Translations under genes and position numbers: made by a program
The notes under the pieces: generated by a model
The model's database searches: none
Seen by the model: only the letters and a program-made list of their open reading frames with translations
What the model was told of the DNA's origin: nothing
Shown here: piece after piece, positions 1-6,499 of the stretch
Position numbering within the stretch: position 1 is the stretch's first letter
How the letters are laid out: each line of letters starts with the position of its first letter
DNA from: Candidatus Uhrbacteria bacterium RIFOXYB12_FULL_58_10
GTDB lineage: Bacteria; Patescibacteriota; Patescibacteriia; 2-12-FULL-57-11
Direction: 5' to 3'
DNA length: 24,371 bases
Assembly: GCA_943359495.1 (NCBI GenBank)
Contig: CALRHY010000002.1
Coordinates: 1-24,371, forward strand

Positions 1-200
1 GGAAACGATTGTTCTTTCAACCAATCCAACAAGCCGCGCTCGCTATAATGCGTGCCGCCTTTGTCGAAATAGACGATCGCCACGTGTTTGCCTTTTGCAA
101 ACGCACGCAACGCCGTCCCGAGCGCAGCAGTCGTCTTCCCCTTTCCATTCCCGGTATACACCTGCAACATCCCCCACTTCTCCGGCGCACGGTTGGGCAT
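1..200 (-). CDS. cobO: ATP:corrinoid adenosyltransferase (CobO/BtuR family), 3' part cut off by window edge
   Basis: Only the first 66 codons are present; the frame is still open at base 1. The protein begins with MPNRAPEKWG and then shows the family signature LQVYTGNGKGKTTAALGTA at about residues 12-30. This P-loop (GNGKGKTT) is the ATP site typical of CobO/BtuR/CobA enzymes, which move the adenosyl group of ATP onto reduced corrinoid to make adenosylcobalamin in the cytoplasm. The next stretch, HVAIVYFDKGG, also fits the family. The ATG lies two bases after the stop of the preceding small gene, so it belongs to the nrdJ unit. Met11 is a possible alternative start. No clear Shine-Dalgarno sequence is seen. 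The family call is firm for the visible part; the rest of the protein cannot be judged. Confidence 0.85.
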   Translation of the reverse strand, partial: MPNRAPEKWGMLQVYTGNGKGKTTAALGTALRAFAKGKHVAIVYFDKGGTHYSERGLLDWLKEQSF

Positions 201-202
201 AG

Positions 203-487
203 CTATTCCGATGGCATGTCAGCAAAAACCTTTTCCAGCTGGTCTCCCTCTTGTGTAAACGTATTGTTCCAGTCTTTTTCGCTACCTTTGTGAGAAAAAT
301 GGGTTTGTTTCTGACGAAGATTTTCTAGAATATATTCCCAACCGAAACTTTTACTTCGTACCAGAGTGACAAATCCAGACAACGCGTCGTCCGTTGCGAG
401 ATCAAGAACGCGTAGAAGAAGCGTTTTATCTACCTCGGCCATTTCACTCCCCCGCAGCTCGTCCATCAATTGCTGTCGGATGTCCAT
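203..487 (-). CDS. small hypothetical protein in the nrdJ-cobO unit
   Basis: A 94-residue protein, MDIRQQLMDELRG to the C-terminus ADMPSE. I do not recognise a family. It looks soluble and acidic, with a predicted helical N-terminal half (leucine-rich, KTLLLRVLDLAT) and a more polar C-terminal half (KQTHFSHKGSEKDWNN). It has no cysteine, membrane segment or signal peptide. The ATG at 487 was chosen because GGA sits at a suitable distance before it; a TTG at 499 would add four residues. It starts 24 bases after the end of the 237-aa gene and stops two bases before the cobO ATG, so it is very probably cotranscribed with nrdJ and cobO. Confidence 0.6.
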   Translation of the reverse strand: MDIRQQLMDELRGSEMAEVDKTLLLRVLDLATDDALSGFVTLVRSKSFGWEYILENLRQKQTHFSHKGSEKDWNNTFTQEGDQLEKVFADMPSE

Positions 488-511
488 AAGGGTTTCCAAA
501 AAGAAACAAAA

Positions 512-1225
512 CTATTTCTCCGAAAATACATTCTTTGTCTGCTGTTCATTCGCATCTGGTGAAGAAGGATCTACATTTCCCTTGAGTGCGTCCCACAGCG
601 CTGGCACATATCCTTTTTGTAATGCATTTCTTGTGGTCTGTGCCGTCAGCTCCACGGCATCTGCTATGACAGGCCTGGCTTCCTCAACAATAAGAGGATC
701 TTCTGGAAGCGGAGCATTAATAATCGCTTGGGCGTCATTTTCAATCATTGCTAAATCCTGTTCCATTTCATGCTTTACACGCGCATATTCAGGATCATGC
801 TCAGCGGCGTAGCGCATTCCCTCAACACCAATACCTGCGGCAACAGTCAAGGTCATGAGTGCCTTCAGCGCATCTCCAAGTATCCTTCCGGCTTTATTTG
901 CTACGCGGGCATACAAAACACTGGCTTCCATCACCACAGCTACCGCGCTTTCTTTCATCCTATCAGAAGCCTCTCGACGCATTTCTCGATCGCGTACCCT
1001 CTCTGCCCTCTCCTCGGCAAACTCTGCATGCAAAGCTGCAAAACTTGCATCGCTCTTTGCCTCTCGAAAAATCTTTACAAATTCTTCATTAGCTTCAGCA
1101 AATCGTTCGGCGGCAGTTTTTACCCGGACATCGGACCGTTCAGCGCTCTCTTGATTCCCTCCTTTGCCTTCTGCATCTTCAACAACTTCTTGTGGAATAC
1201 CCCTGGCTTCAGATGAACGCATCAT
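512..1225 (-). CDS. hypothetical charged coiled-coil protein in the nrdJ-cobO unit
   Basis: A 237-residue protein with no family I can name. Residues ~35-95 are very rich in Glu, Arg and Ala in helical heptad-like order (AERFAEANEEFVKIFREAK, then a second charged stretch up to about residue 92), which suggests a coiled coil. A weakly hydrophobic helix follows around 115-135 (DALKALMTLTVAAGIGVEG), perhaps a membrane-associated segment. The C-terminal part is acidic and ends in a disordered-looking tail rich in Ser, Asn and Gln. There are two adjacent ATG codons at the start (MM) and no Shine-Dalgarno sequence; the upstream stretch is AT-rich. It begins 16 bases after the nrdJ stop. A structural or membrane-associated role is only a guess. 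Confidence 0.6.
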   Translation of the reverse strand: MMRSSEARGIPQEVVEDAEGKGGNQESAERSDVRVKTAAERFAEANEEFVKIFREAKSDASFAALHAEFAEERAERVRDREMRREASDRMKESAVAVVMEASVLYARVANKAGRILGDALKALMTLTVAAGIGVEGMRYAAEHDPEYARVKHEMEQDLAMIENDAQAIINAPLPEDPLIVEEARPVIADAVELTAQTTRNALQKGYVPALWDALKGNVDPSSPDANEQQTKNVFSEK

Positions 1226-1241
1226 AAATTTAATATTATTA

Positions 1242-4200
1242 TCAAGAACACCCGCTCGTCTCGCCGCAGTTCAAGCACTTGTAGCATGCCGCGTTCCTGA
1301 CCATCATCGAGCCGCAATTGTGGCAGGAAGGGGCGTCGGCGGTGTTGTTGAAGGTCATGGTGAGATCGTTCGCAGATTGCGGCGGCGCGGAGAAGATGGT
1401 GGGTTGTGCAGCAGCGACATTTTGAGCAATGACTGCGGGGGCAACTTCGATTTCTTCGATGGTTTCGGCAACCCGTGCCAAATCATATTGGATACCAAGT
1501 GCAACCTGGTCTGCCGGAGACAGGAACTTCATTGCCAGCCAGCGGAAAAGATAGTCGACAATGGACTTGGCAATCTTGATGTTCGGGTTCGTGGTGTAGC
1601 CAGCCGGTTCAAAGCGGGTGTGGACGAATTTGTTGACCAACACTTTGAGTGGCACGCCATATTGCAAACCAATGGAGACGGCAATGGCGAACGAGTCGAT
1701 GAGGCCGGCAAGCGAGCTACCCATCTTGGACATGCCAACAAAGACTTCACCTGGCGTACCATCATCGTACAAGCCAACGGTCATGTAGCCTTCATGGTTG
1801 CCAATCGAAAACTTGTGGGTAATTGAGCGGCGTTCATCCGGCAAACGGTGGCGGCGTGGCACGGCGACTGCTGGCGTGGCAACGACTGTGGCGGCTTCTT
1901 TTTCTCTCGCATCCGTCGCTGTCTTTGATTGGTCTTTATTCAACGATGTGGTGAGCGGCTGCTGGCGCTTCGAGCCATCGCGGTAAATGGCGATTGCTTT
2001 GAGGCCGAGCTTCCAACCTTCCATGTAGACCTGCATGATGTCGTCAACTGTTGCTTCATTTGGCAGGTTCACTGTCTTCGAGATGGCGCCAGAAAGGAAT
2101 GGCTGGACAGCACCCATCATGCGGATGTGGCCACGGTAATGGATGGAACGCTTTCCCTTTTGTGGCTTGAATGCGCAGTCAAAAACGGAAAGGTGTTCTT
2201 CTTTCAAAAGCGGTGCGCCTTCGATCGTGTCGTTCTGCTCGATGTAGGCAAGGATGTCGCGGATCTCGACTTCGGTGTAGCCCAAATTTTTCAATGCTTC
2301 GGGAACGGTGTCGTTGACCAATTTCATCATCCCGCCATCCACGAGCCACTTGTATTTGACGAGGGCGATGTCCGGCTCAACGCCAGTGGTCGCGCAGTCC
2401 ATCAAAAAACCAATGGTCCCGGTCGGTGCGAGGACGGATATCTGGGCGTTGCGGAAACCATACACAGTCCCCGTCTCGAGCGCTTCTTCCCAGCTCTGGC
2501 GCGCGGCCGCAAGCAAATCTGCAGGGACGCCTTCCGTTGGAATTTCTTTTGCAGCATCCAAGTGCTTGCGAATGACGCGCAAGAATGGCTGTTCATTTTC
2601 TTTGTACCCACGGAAGGTACCGACACGCGAAGCGATCACGGAGGATTGATGGTATGCCTCGCCCGAAAGCAACGCAGTGACCGCGCCGGCAAAATTGCGC
2701 CCCTCATCGGAGTCGTATGCCAAACCGCGCGTCATGAGCAATGATCCCAGGTTCGCGTAGCCGATCCCGAGTGGACGAAAATCGAAAGAATTTTGTTCGA
2801 TTGCTGGTGTCGGATAGGCGGAATTGCCGACAATAATCTCCATGGCGGTGATCACAATGCGCGATGCGTGCTTGTAGGCATCCACATCAAAGCTGCCGTC
2901 TGGCCGGCGGTATTTCATCAGGTTGAGCGAGGCGAGGTTGCAGGCGGTATCATCCAAGAACATGTACTCGGAGCACGGGTTCGAGGCATGGATCCGCGCC
3001 GTGTTGATGCATGGGTTCCAATCGTTGATGACGGTGTCGTATTGCACACCAGGATCTCCACATTGCCACGCAGCCTCGGACAATTCTTTCATGAGCTCGC
3101 GGGCTTTGACGGTTTCTACCGTTGCACCGGTCATCACTGCCTTGGTCTGCCAGTCACCATCTGCCTCAACGGCGCGCAAAAAGTCGTCGGTCACGCGCAC
3201 CGAGTTGTTGGCGTTTTGGAAGAAGATGGATTGGTACGCTTCACCGACAATGGATCCGTCGTAGCCAGCATCAATAAGCGCCCAGGCTTTTTTCTCTTCG
3301 CGTGCCTTACACCAAATGAAATCTTTAATATCTGGATGGTCGACATTCAAGATCACCATCTTTGCGGCACGGCGCGTCTTTCCACCGCTCTTGATGACGC
3401 CTGCAAAAGCATCAAAGCCTTTCATGAAAGAGATGGGACCGGAAGATTTACCAGAAGAATTGGAAAGATTTTCTCGCGATGAACGCAGAGTCGAAAGATT
3501 CGTCCCCGTGCCAGAGCCACCTTTAAACAACATCCCTTCAGTGACAGCGAGCGTCAAAATCGAACGCATGTCATCCTGCACGGAGTTAATAAAACAGGCC
3601 GAACACTGCGGATGCGGTGTCACGCCTACGTTAAACCAGACCGGGCTGTTGAAGGCGGCGCGTTGGGTAACCAAGATGGCGGTCAATTCTGCTTCAAATG
3701 CTTCGGCGTCGGCAGCGGATTGAAAGTAGCCATCCTTGCGACCCCAATTTGCAATCGTCTGCGCCACGCGATCCACCATTTGGCGAACGGATGTTTCACG
3801 CTGCGATGTGTTGAGCTCGCCCCGGAAATATTTAGAGACGATGATGTTGACTGCGGTCTGCGAATAGGTGGCAGGGACTTCAATGTCTTTCTGTTCAAAA
3901 ACCACCTTCCCCTTTTCGTTCATGATCCGCGCATCGCGGCGTTCCCAAGAAAGTTCGTCATAGGGATGAACGCCCGCTTTGGTGAAGCGGCGGGTCACTG
4001 TAATCCCCTTGCCATAGACCGGCTCCTTTGCTTGATTGCCGCGGTCTTGAAGCTGGCTGTAGACCAAGTATTTTTTTGCAACGTGCGGATAGTTGTGATC
4101 AATAAGCGTCAACGACACCATTTCACGAATGTCTTCTGTCTTTGGCTCCGTGTGACCATCAAAACGCTCTTCGAGACGCGACAATACGCGGCTTGTGACG

Positions 4201-4403
4201 CGATAGATCATCTTGGCATCAACAAGCCCGCCGGAGCGCATCGCAGCACCGATAGACGCATGCAATTTTTCCGCCTGGAATTTCTGGGGGGAATTATCAC
4301 GCTTGCGCACCGTCTTTAGTTTGGTCAAAAACTCCATGACGGCATCCGATACGACGTCAGCGGTGCGTGTGTCTGCCTGTTGGGCAGCAGGAAACAATGC
4401 CAT
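1242..4403 (-). CDS. nrdJ: adenosylcobalamin-dependent ribonucleoside-diphosphate reductase (class II, NrdJ)
   Basis: A 1053-residue class II ribonucleotide reductase, which reduces ribonucleotides to deoxyribonucleotides with a thiyl radical generated from adenosylcobalamin. An N-terminal ATP-cone lies at ~30-121 (KTVRKRDNSPQKF onward). The barrel carries one redox cysteine in PQCSACFINS (~267), the radical-site motif NPCSE (Asn475, Cys477, Glu479), the second redox cysteine in ACNLASLNL (~488) and the loop NAQISVLAPTGTIG. A low-complexity linker leads to the NrdJ C-terminal domain and a final cysteine-rich finger (CHNCG, CYKCLNCG) that resembles the redox-shuttling tail of the family. All key residues are present. 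The ATG at 4403 was chosen because the open frame upstream to a GTG at 4580 encodes nothing family-like and overlaps promoter and hairpin signals. The two small genes and cobO follow directly. Confidence 0.95.
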   Translation of the reverse strand: MALFPAAQQADTRTADVVSDAVMEFLTKLKTVRKRDNSPQKFQAEKLHASIGAAMRSGGLVDAKMIYRVTSRVLSRLEERFDGHTEPKTEDIREMVSLTLIDHNYPHVAKKYLVYSQLQDRGNQAKEPVYGKGITVTRRFTKAGVHPYDELSWERRDARIMNEKGKVVFEQKDIEVPATYSQTAVNIIVSKYFRGELNTSQRETSVRQMVDRVAQTIANWGRKDGYFQSAADAEAFEAELTAILVTQRAAFNSPVWFNVGVTPHPQCSACFINSVQDDMRSILTLAVTEGMLFKGGSGTGTNLSTLRSSRENLSNSSGKSSGPISFMKGFDAFAGVIKSGGKTRRAAKMVILNVDHPDIKDFIWCKAREEKKAWALIDAGYDGSIVGEAYQSIFFQNANNSVRVTDDFLRAVEADGDWQTKAVMTGATVETVKARELMKELSEAAWQCGDPGVQYDTVINDWNPCINTARIHASNPCSEYMFLDDTACNLASLNLMKYRRPDGSFDVDAYKHASRIVITAMEIIVGNSAYPTPAIEQNSFDFRPLGIGYANLGSLLMTRGLAYDSDEGRNFAGAVTALLSGEAYHQSSVIASRVGTFRGYKENEQPFLRVIRKHLDAAKEIPTEGVPADLLAAARQSWEEALETGTVYGFRNAQISVLAPTGTIGFLMDCATTGVEPDIALVKYKWLVDGGMMKLVNDTVPEALKNLGYTEVEIRDILAYIEQNDTIEGAPLLKEEHLSVFDCAFKPQKGKRSIHYRGHIRMMGAVQPFLSGAISKTVNLPNEATVDDIMQVYMEGWKLGLKAIAIYRDGSKRQQPLTTSLNKDQSKTATDAREKEAATVVATPAVAVPRRHRLPDERRSITHKFSIGNHEGYMTVGLYDDGTPGEVFVGMSKMGSSLAGLIDSFAIAVSIGLQYGVPLKVLVNKFVHTRFEPAGYTTNPNIKIAKSIVDYLFRWLAMKFLSPADQVALGIQYDLARVAETIEEIEVAPAVIAQNVAAAQPTIFSAPPQSANDLTMTFNNTADAPSCHNCGSMMVRNAACYKCLNCGETSGCS

Positions 4404-4490
4404 ACCTATCCCGGATCCCCCTTCCACATACCCTCTCCCGTGCCCAGGGCGGCGGCACAGGACAACGCAGCGGTTGGCTTCCGGCGTTAT

Positions 4491-4517
4491 AAAAGCGACC
4501 CAAAACGGGGCGCTTTT
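4491..4517 (-). promoter_or_regulatory. terminator-like hairpin in the nrdJ leader (possible attenuator)
   Basis: A 7-bp stem (AAAAGCG at 4491-4497 with CGCTTTT at 4511-4517), one A/G mismatch, then three C-G pairs closing a five-base AAAAC loop. On the minus strand the 3' arm ends in CGCTTTT followed by AT, like a weak intrinsic terminator placed about 90 bases before the nrdJ ATG and about 80 bases after the predicted transcription start. On the plus strand it would end in five T. Either a conditional attenuator of nrdJ or a terminator for plus-strand read-through is possible; no competing antiterminator fold was established. Confidence 0.45.
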
Positions 4518-4576
4518 TCTGCATAAAATTCGATACGAAAAACGACATCTTTCTTTTGATACGATTTTGTCTGCGA

Positions 4577-4625
4577 ACACAACTCCTAGTGTTCTTCTTG
4601 CATACTATACCACAACATCTTGTAT
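4577..4625 (-). promoter_or_regulatory. pair of NrdR-box-like palindromes
   Basis: Two 16-bp sites, ACACAACTCCTAGTGT (4577-4592) and CCACAACATCTTGTAT (4610-4625), each agree at about 12 of 16 positions with the NrdR-box consensus as I remember it (ACACWATATATWGTGT). They are separated by 17 bp, giving a start-to-start distance of 33 bp, close to the three-helical-turn spacing usual for paired NrdR boxes. The -10 element lies between them. This fits repression of a ribonucleotide reductase gene by NrdR. The match is partial, especially in the centre of the first box, and no nrdR gene is in the window. Confidence 0.45.
4604..4612 (-). promoter_or_regulatory. extended -10 promoter of nrdJ
   Basis: On the minus strand the sequence TGGTATAGT gives a TG-N extended -10 with hexamer TATAGT (4609-4604). 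No good -35 is seen 16-18 bp upstream, as expected for extended -10 promoters. The predicted start of transcription is near 4597, about 190 bases before the nrdJ ATG. Confidence 0.45.
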
Positions 4626-4715
4626 CAGTGTGGATAAGAATGAAAAAACCCTCGTTTCCTTTCGCAATCTTCGATCCAACAGCGATTTGACAGCTTTCGA
4701 GAAAAATCGCGGCCA

Positions 4716-5294
4716 CTAAAACGGCATGGTGAGATTCACCGCAGGCTTCAACCCAACTGCCGCAAAATTGACCGGAACGACGACAGGACGGCCCGCACGA
4801 TCGTTATAACGTACCTCTCCGCGCTCTTGACCATAGAGATAGACATCCTTGGTCACCTTCACATCCTGCAAGCAATAATCGCGTAGTTTTTCGATTTCTC
4901 CACGACGGAAATACTCAATTGCCATGAGGCCGCTGCCAGACTTTCCAACACCCAGCGTCGCATGCGCCACATCATCTAACTTCACGCGAAAACCGATCTT
5001 TTTTTCTATTTCTTTCATGATATCTAAAGTCGGAAAACGCGTCAGGTCGCCCGGATAATAGGTATCCATCACCGGGACATCAAAACCGTCGATGTTGTAG
5101 CCGATCAAACGGTCGGCGTGTTCGAGCAACGGCCACATCTTATGTAATTCATGTTCCAAAAAACTCTGATATGTATCCGTTGCAAAATCATATAAGCCAA
5201 CCAAAGAAATCTTCAGTAACCGCGGGTCGTATTTCCCCACTTCTTGAAAGCTGTTCTGCGTTTCAATGTCGAGGACGATGTCGCGGCTAGGCAT
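4716..5294 (-). CDS. DEDDy-type 3'-5' exonuclease-like protein (RNase H fold)
   Basis: A 192-residue single-domain protein. Motif I is VLDIETQ (Asp9, Glu11), motif II is GYNIDGFDVPVM (Asp72) and motif III is YCLQD (Tyr140, Asp144), the Y-x3-D spacing of the DEDDy group. These four acidic residues bind the two metal ions used for 3'-5' nucleic acid hydrolysis. Closest in style are the YprB-like RNase H-fold nucleases and stand-alone proofreading-like exonucleases. Whether the substrate is DNA or RNA cannot be told. The C-terminus (about 160-192) lies outside the catalytic core. The ATG at 5294 has no Shine-Dalgarno sequence. The gene lies upstream of, and in the same direction as, the nrdJ promoter region. 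Confidence 0.8.
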   Translation of the reverse strand: MPSRDIVLDIETQNSFQEVGKYDPRLLKISLVGLYDFATDTYQSFLEHELHKMWPLLEHADRLIGYNIDGFDVPVMDTYYPGDLTRFPTLDIMKEIEKKIGFRVKLDDVAHATLGVGKSGSGLMAIEYFRRGEIEKLRDYCLQDVKVTKDVYLYGQERGEVRYNDRAGRPVVVPVNFAAVGLKPAVNLTMPF

Positions 5295-5304
5295 AGAGGT
5301 GTGT

Positions 5305-5438
5305 GATTCAAAACGCGAAACGTGTAACGCGGAGCGTTGCGAATCACGAAACGCGTAACGCGAATCCTGTCGGAGTCGGCGTTTCGTGTTACGCGTTTTG
5401 CGTTTTGAGACGCTCCGCGTTACGCGTTTTGCGATTCG
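5305..5438. repeat. intergenic inverted-repeat element of four 18-mers
   Basis: Four copies of an 18-mer with consensus CRAAACGCGTAACGCGRA: two forward at 5316-5333 and 5347-5364, and two inverted at 5383-5400 and 5414-5431. Each copy contains CGCGT-A-ACGCG, itself a palindrome around one base. The outer pair shares a further GGAGCG extension and a GATTC/GAATC flank, and the inner pair faces across a short centre rich in GTCGG. The whole could fold into a long imperfect stem or cruciform. It sits between the exonuclease and methyltransferase genes, which both read on the minus strand. No coding function is likely. Confidence 0.7.
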
Positions 5439-5459
5439 CCCTCCTGAGGGGACGCCTGA

Positions 5460-6023
5460 TCATACCATCGCGGCCGTGCTGGGAGAAGAGGCGGTGTCGC
5501 CGACCACATACACATGGTGGTATGGGTCAGTGGATGGTTGTTCCTGCCACTGTGGCAGAGTGAACGCGTACGAAACAACACGGGTTCCAGGTCGCAATTC
5601 TCGGCGTAATTTCTCCTGAAGTGCAACGTTTGTTTCTTGCAGCAAAAAAAGGAACAGCACGTCTGCCGAACGGAGATCGACCGAAAAAAGATCCGCGCGC
5701 TGGATCGTCACTTGTGCAGAAAGACGCGCCGCAAACAGGCGCAACCGTGCGATCCAGACCAAAACGGGATGGATCTCAATCCCCAATCCTCGCGCGCTAA
5801 ACTCCCGCGCAGCGACAAGCAAGACGCGTCCATCGCCGCAGCCAGCATCAACGACCAATTCGCCAGGTTTCACATCGGCGGCACGGAGCAACGCCCGGGT
5901 CCGCCGCGCCGGCGTTGGCCACCACGGTGCGCCTTTTTTGAGCGAATACCACAGACCAAACGCCACCACAGCACCCACAATCGCAACCGCTAGCAACCAC
6001 ATATTTTCCACATAGACTCCCAT
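5460..6023 (-). CDS. membrane-anchored class I SAM-dependent methyltransferase
   Basis: A 187-residue protein with one N-terminal membrane segment (about 8-27, LLAVAIVGAVVAFGLWYSL), then KKGAPWWPTP and a Rossmann methyltransferase core. Motif I is VVDAGCGDGR (57-66), the ribose-binding acid is in GIEIHP (Glu83) and motif II/III is near RADLF (Asp111). The order TM, G-A-P-x-x-P-T, then a glycine-rich motif resembles the FAM173/ATPSC-KMT-like lysine methyltransferases, so a protein substrate is possible; that is inference. The C-terminus is short and rich in Ser/Ala. ATG 6023 is used; Met8 at 6002, preceded by GGA, is a good alternative. It is divergent from the cupredoxin gene with 46 bp between them. 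Confidence 0.8.
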   Translation of the reverse strand: MGVYVENMWLLAVAIVGAVVAFGLWYSLKKGAPWWPTPARRTRALLRAADVKPGELVVDAGCGDGRVLLVAAREFSARGLGIEIHPVLVWIARLRLFAARLSAQVTIQRADLFSVDLRSADVLFLFLLQETNVALQEKLRRELRPGTRVVSYAFTLPQWQEQPSTDPYHHVYVVGDTASSPSTAAMV

Positions 6024-6032
6024 ACGCCCGCT

Positions 6033-6041
6033 TGCTACAGT
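6033..6041 (+). promoter_or_regulatory. possible extended -10 promoter of the cupredoxin gene
   Basis: TGCTACAGT gives a TG-N motif followed by TACAGT, 28 bp before the ATG at 6070. The predicted untranslated leader would be about 22 bases. No -35 is evident. It is the best candidate in the 46-bp divergent spacer, but the short motif could occur by chance. Confidence 0.3.
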
Positions 6042-6069
6042 AGGTTTTCAGACTATCCCCTGTATCACT

Positions 6070-6489
6070 ATGCGTTCTTCTTTTGTTCGTCCGCTCGTTT
6101 TTCTTGGAGCAGTACTCCTGCTTGGCGCCGGCTGTGCAACATCGACCAGTCCGTCAGTCCAAACGGAAACGACACCGTCCCAAATCGATCAAGAAGGCCT
6201 GCAAGAGCAAACCGTCGTCCGCATCGATGGCTCCGGCTATCATCCCGCATCCGTTACCGTAAAGAAAGGCCAGGCGGTCCTCTGGGTAAACGAAGACGTC
6301 GGTGCGAACCATTGGCCAGCATCCGATCCACATCCCACCCACACTGACTATCCGGAGTTTGACCCGAAAGCAGAAATTGCTCCTGGAAATATCTGGACGT
6401 TTGTTTTTGAAAAGATGGGAACGTGGCACTATCACGATCACTTGCATCAAAAGACAGAAAACAGCTACAGCGTCACTGTCACCGAATAG
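6070..6489 (+). CDS. cupredoxin-like lipoprotein
   Basis: A 139-residue exported protein, the only plus-strand gene. The N-terminus has a positively charged start, a hydrophobic stretch (PLVFLGAVLLLGAGC) and a lipobox-like cysteine at 22, followed by a Ser/Thr/Gln linker. Residues ~48-139 form a cupredoxin-type beta sandwich: VTVKKGQAVLWVNED, then NHWPASDPHPTH with His81, His88 and His91, and near the end GTWHYHDHLHQ with four alternating histidines (120, 122, 124, 126). In classical blue copper proteins the C-terminal loop holds Cys, His and Met. Here the Cys position is His and there is no Met ligand, so a type 1 blue site is unlikely. Binding of Cu or another metal by the His cluster is plausible. 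It converges with the O-antigen-ligase-like gene, 10 bp apart. Confidence 0.85.
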   Translation: MRSSFVRPLVFLGAVLLLGAGCATSTSPSVQTETTPSQIDQEGLQEQTVVRIDGSGYHPASVTVKKGQAVLWVNEDVGANHWPASDPHPTHTDYPEFDPKAEIAPGNIWTFVFEKMGTWHYHDHLHQKTENSYSVTVTE

Positions 6490-6499
6490 AACAACGCCG

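Larger units (their letters stand above)
4404..4715. other. intergenic region / nrdJ leader (312 bp)
   Basis: No convincing gene is present here. Read on the minus strand, it holds an extended -10 promoter near 4604-4612 flanked by two NrdR-box-like palindromes, then a predicted untranslated leader of about 190 bases. The leader contains a terminator-like hairpin (4491-4517) and a GC-rich segment just before the nrdJ ATG. A frame from a GTG at 4580 runs into nrdJ without a stop, but its sequence is Arg/Cys-rich and unlike any NrdJ N-terminus. The stretch 4630-4715, between the exonuclease stop and the promoter, shows nothing I can name and no strong terminator. Confidence 0.6.

Noticed and set aside
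4404..4580. 59-residue N-terminal extension of NrdJ from a GTG at 4580
   Set aside because: The residues are Arg/Cys-rich and unlike the family, the frame overlaps a promoter-proximal palindrome and a hairpin, and the ATP-cone begins only after the ATG at 4403.
4404..4600. Adenosylcobalamin riboswitch upstream of nrdJ
   Set aside because: The minus-strand leader has a GCCGGAAGCC stretch faintly like the end of a B12 box, but the conserved core elements in the right order and the required length upstream are absent.
5305..5438. CRISPR array
   Set aside because: Units are few, in both orientations, with unequal short gaps, and no cas genes are near.
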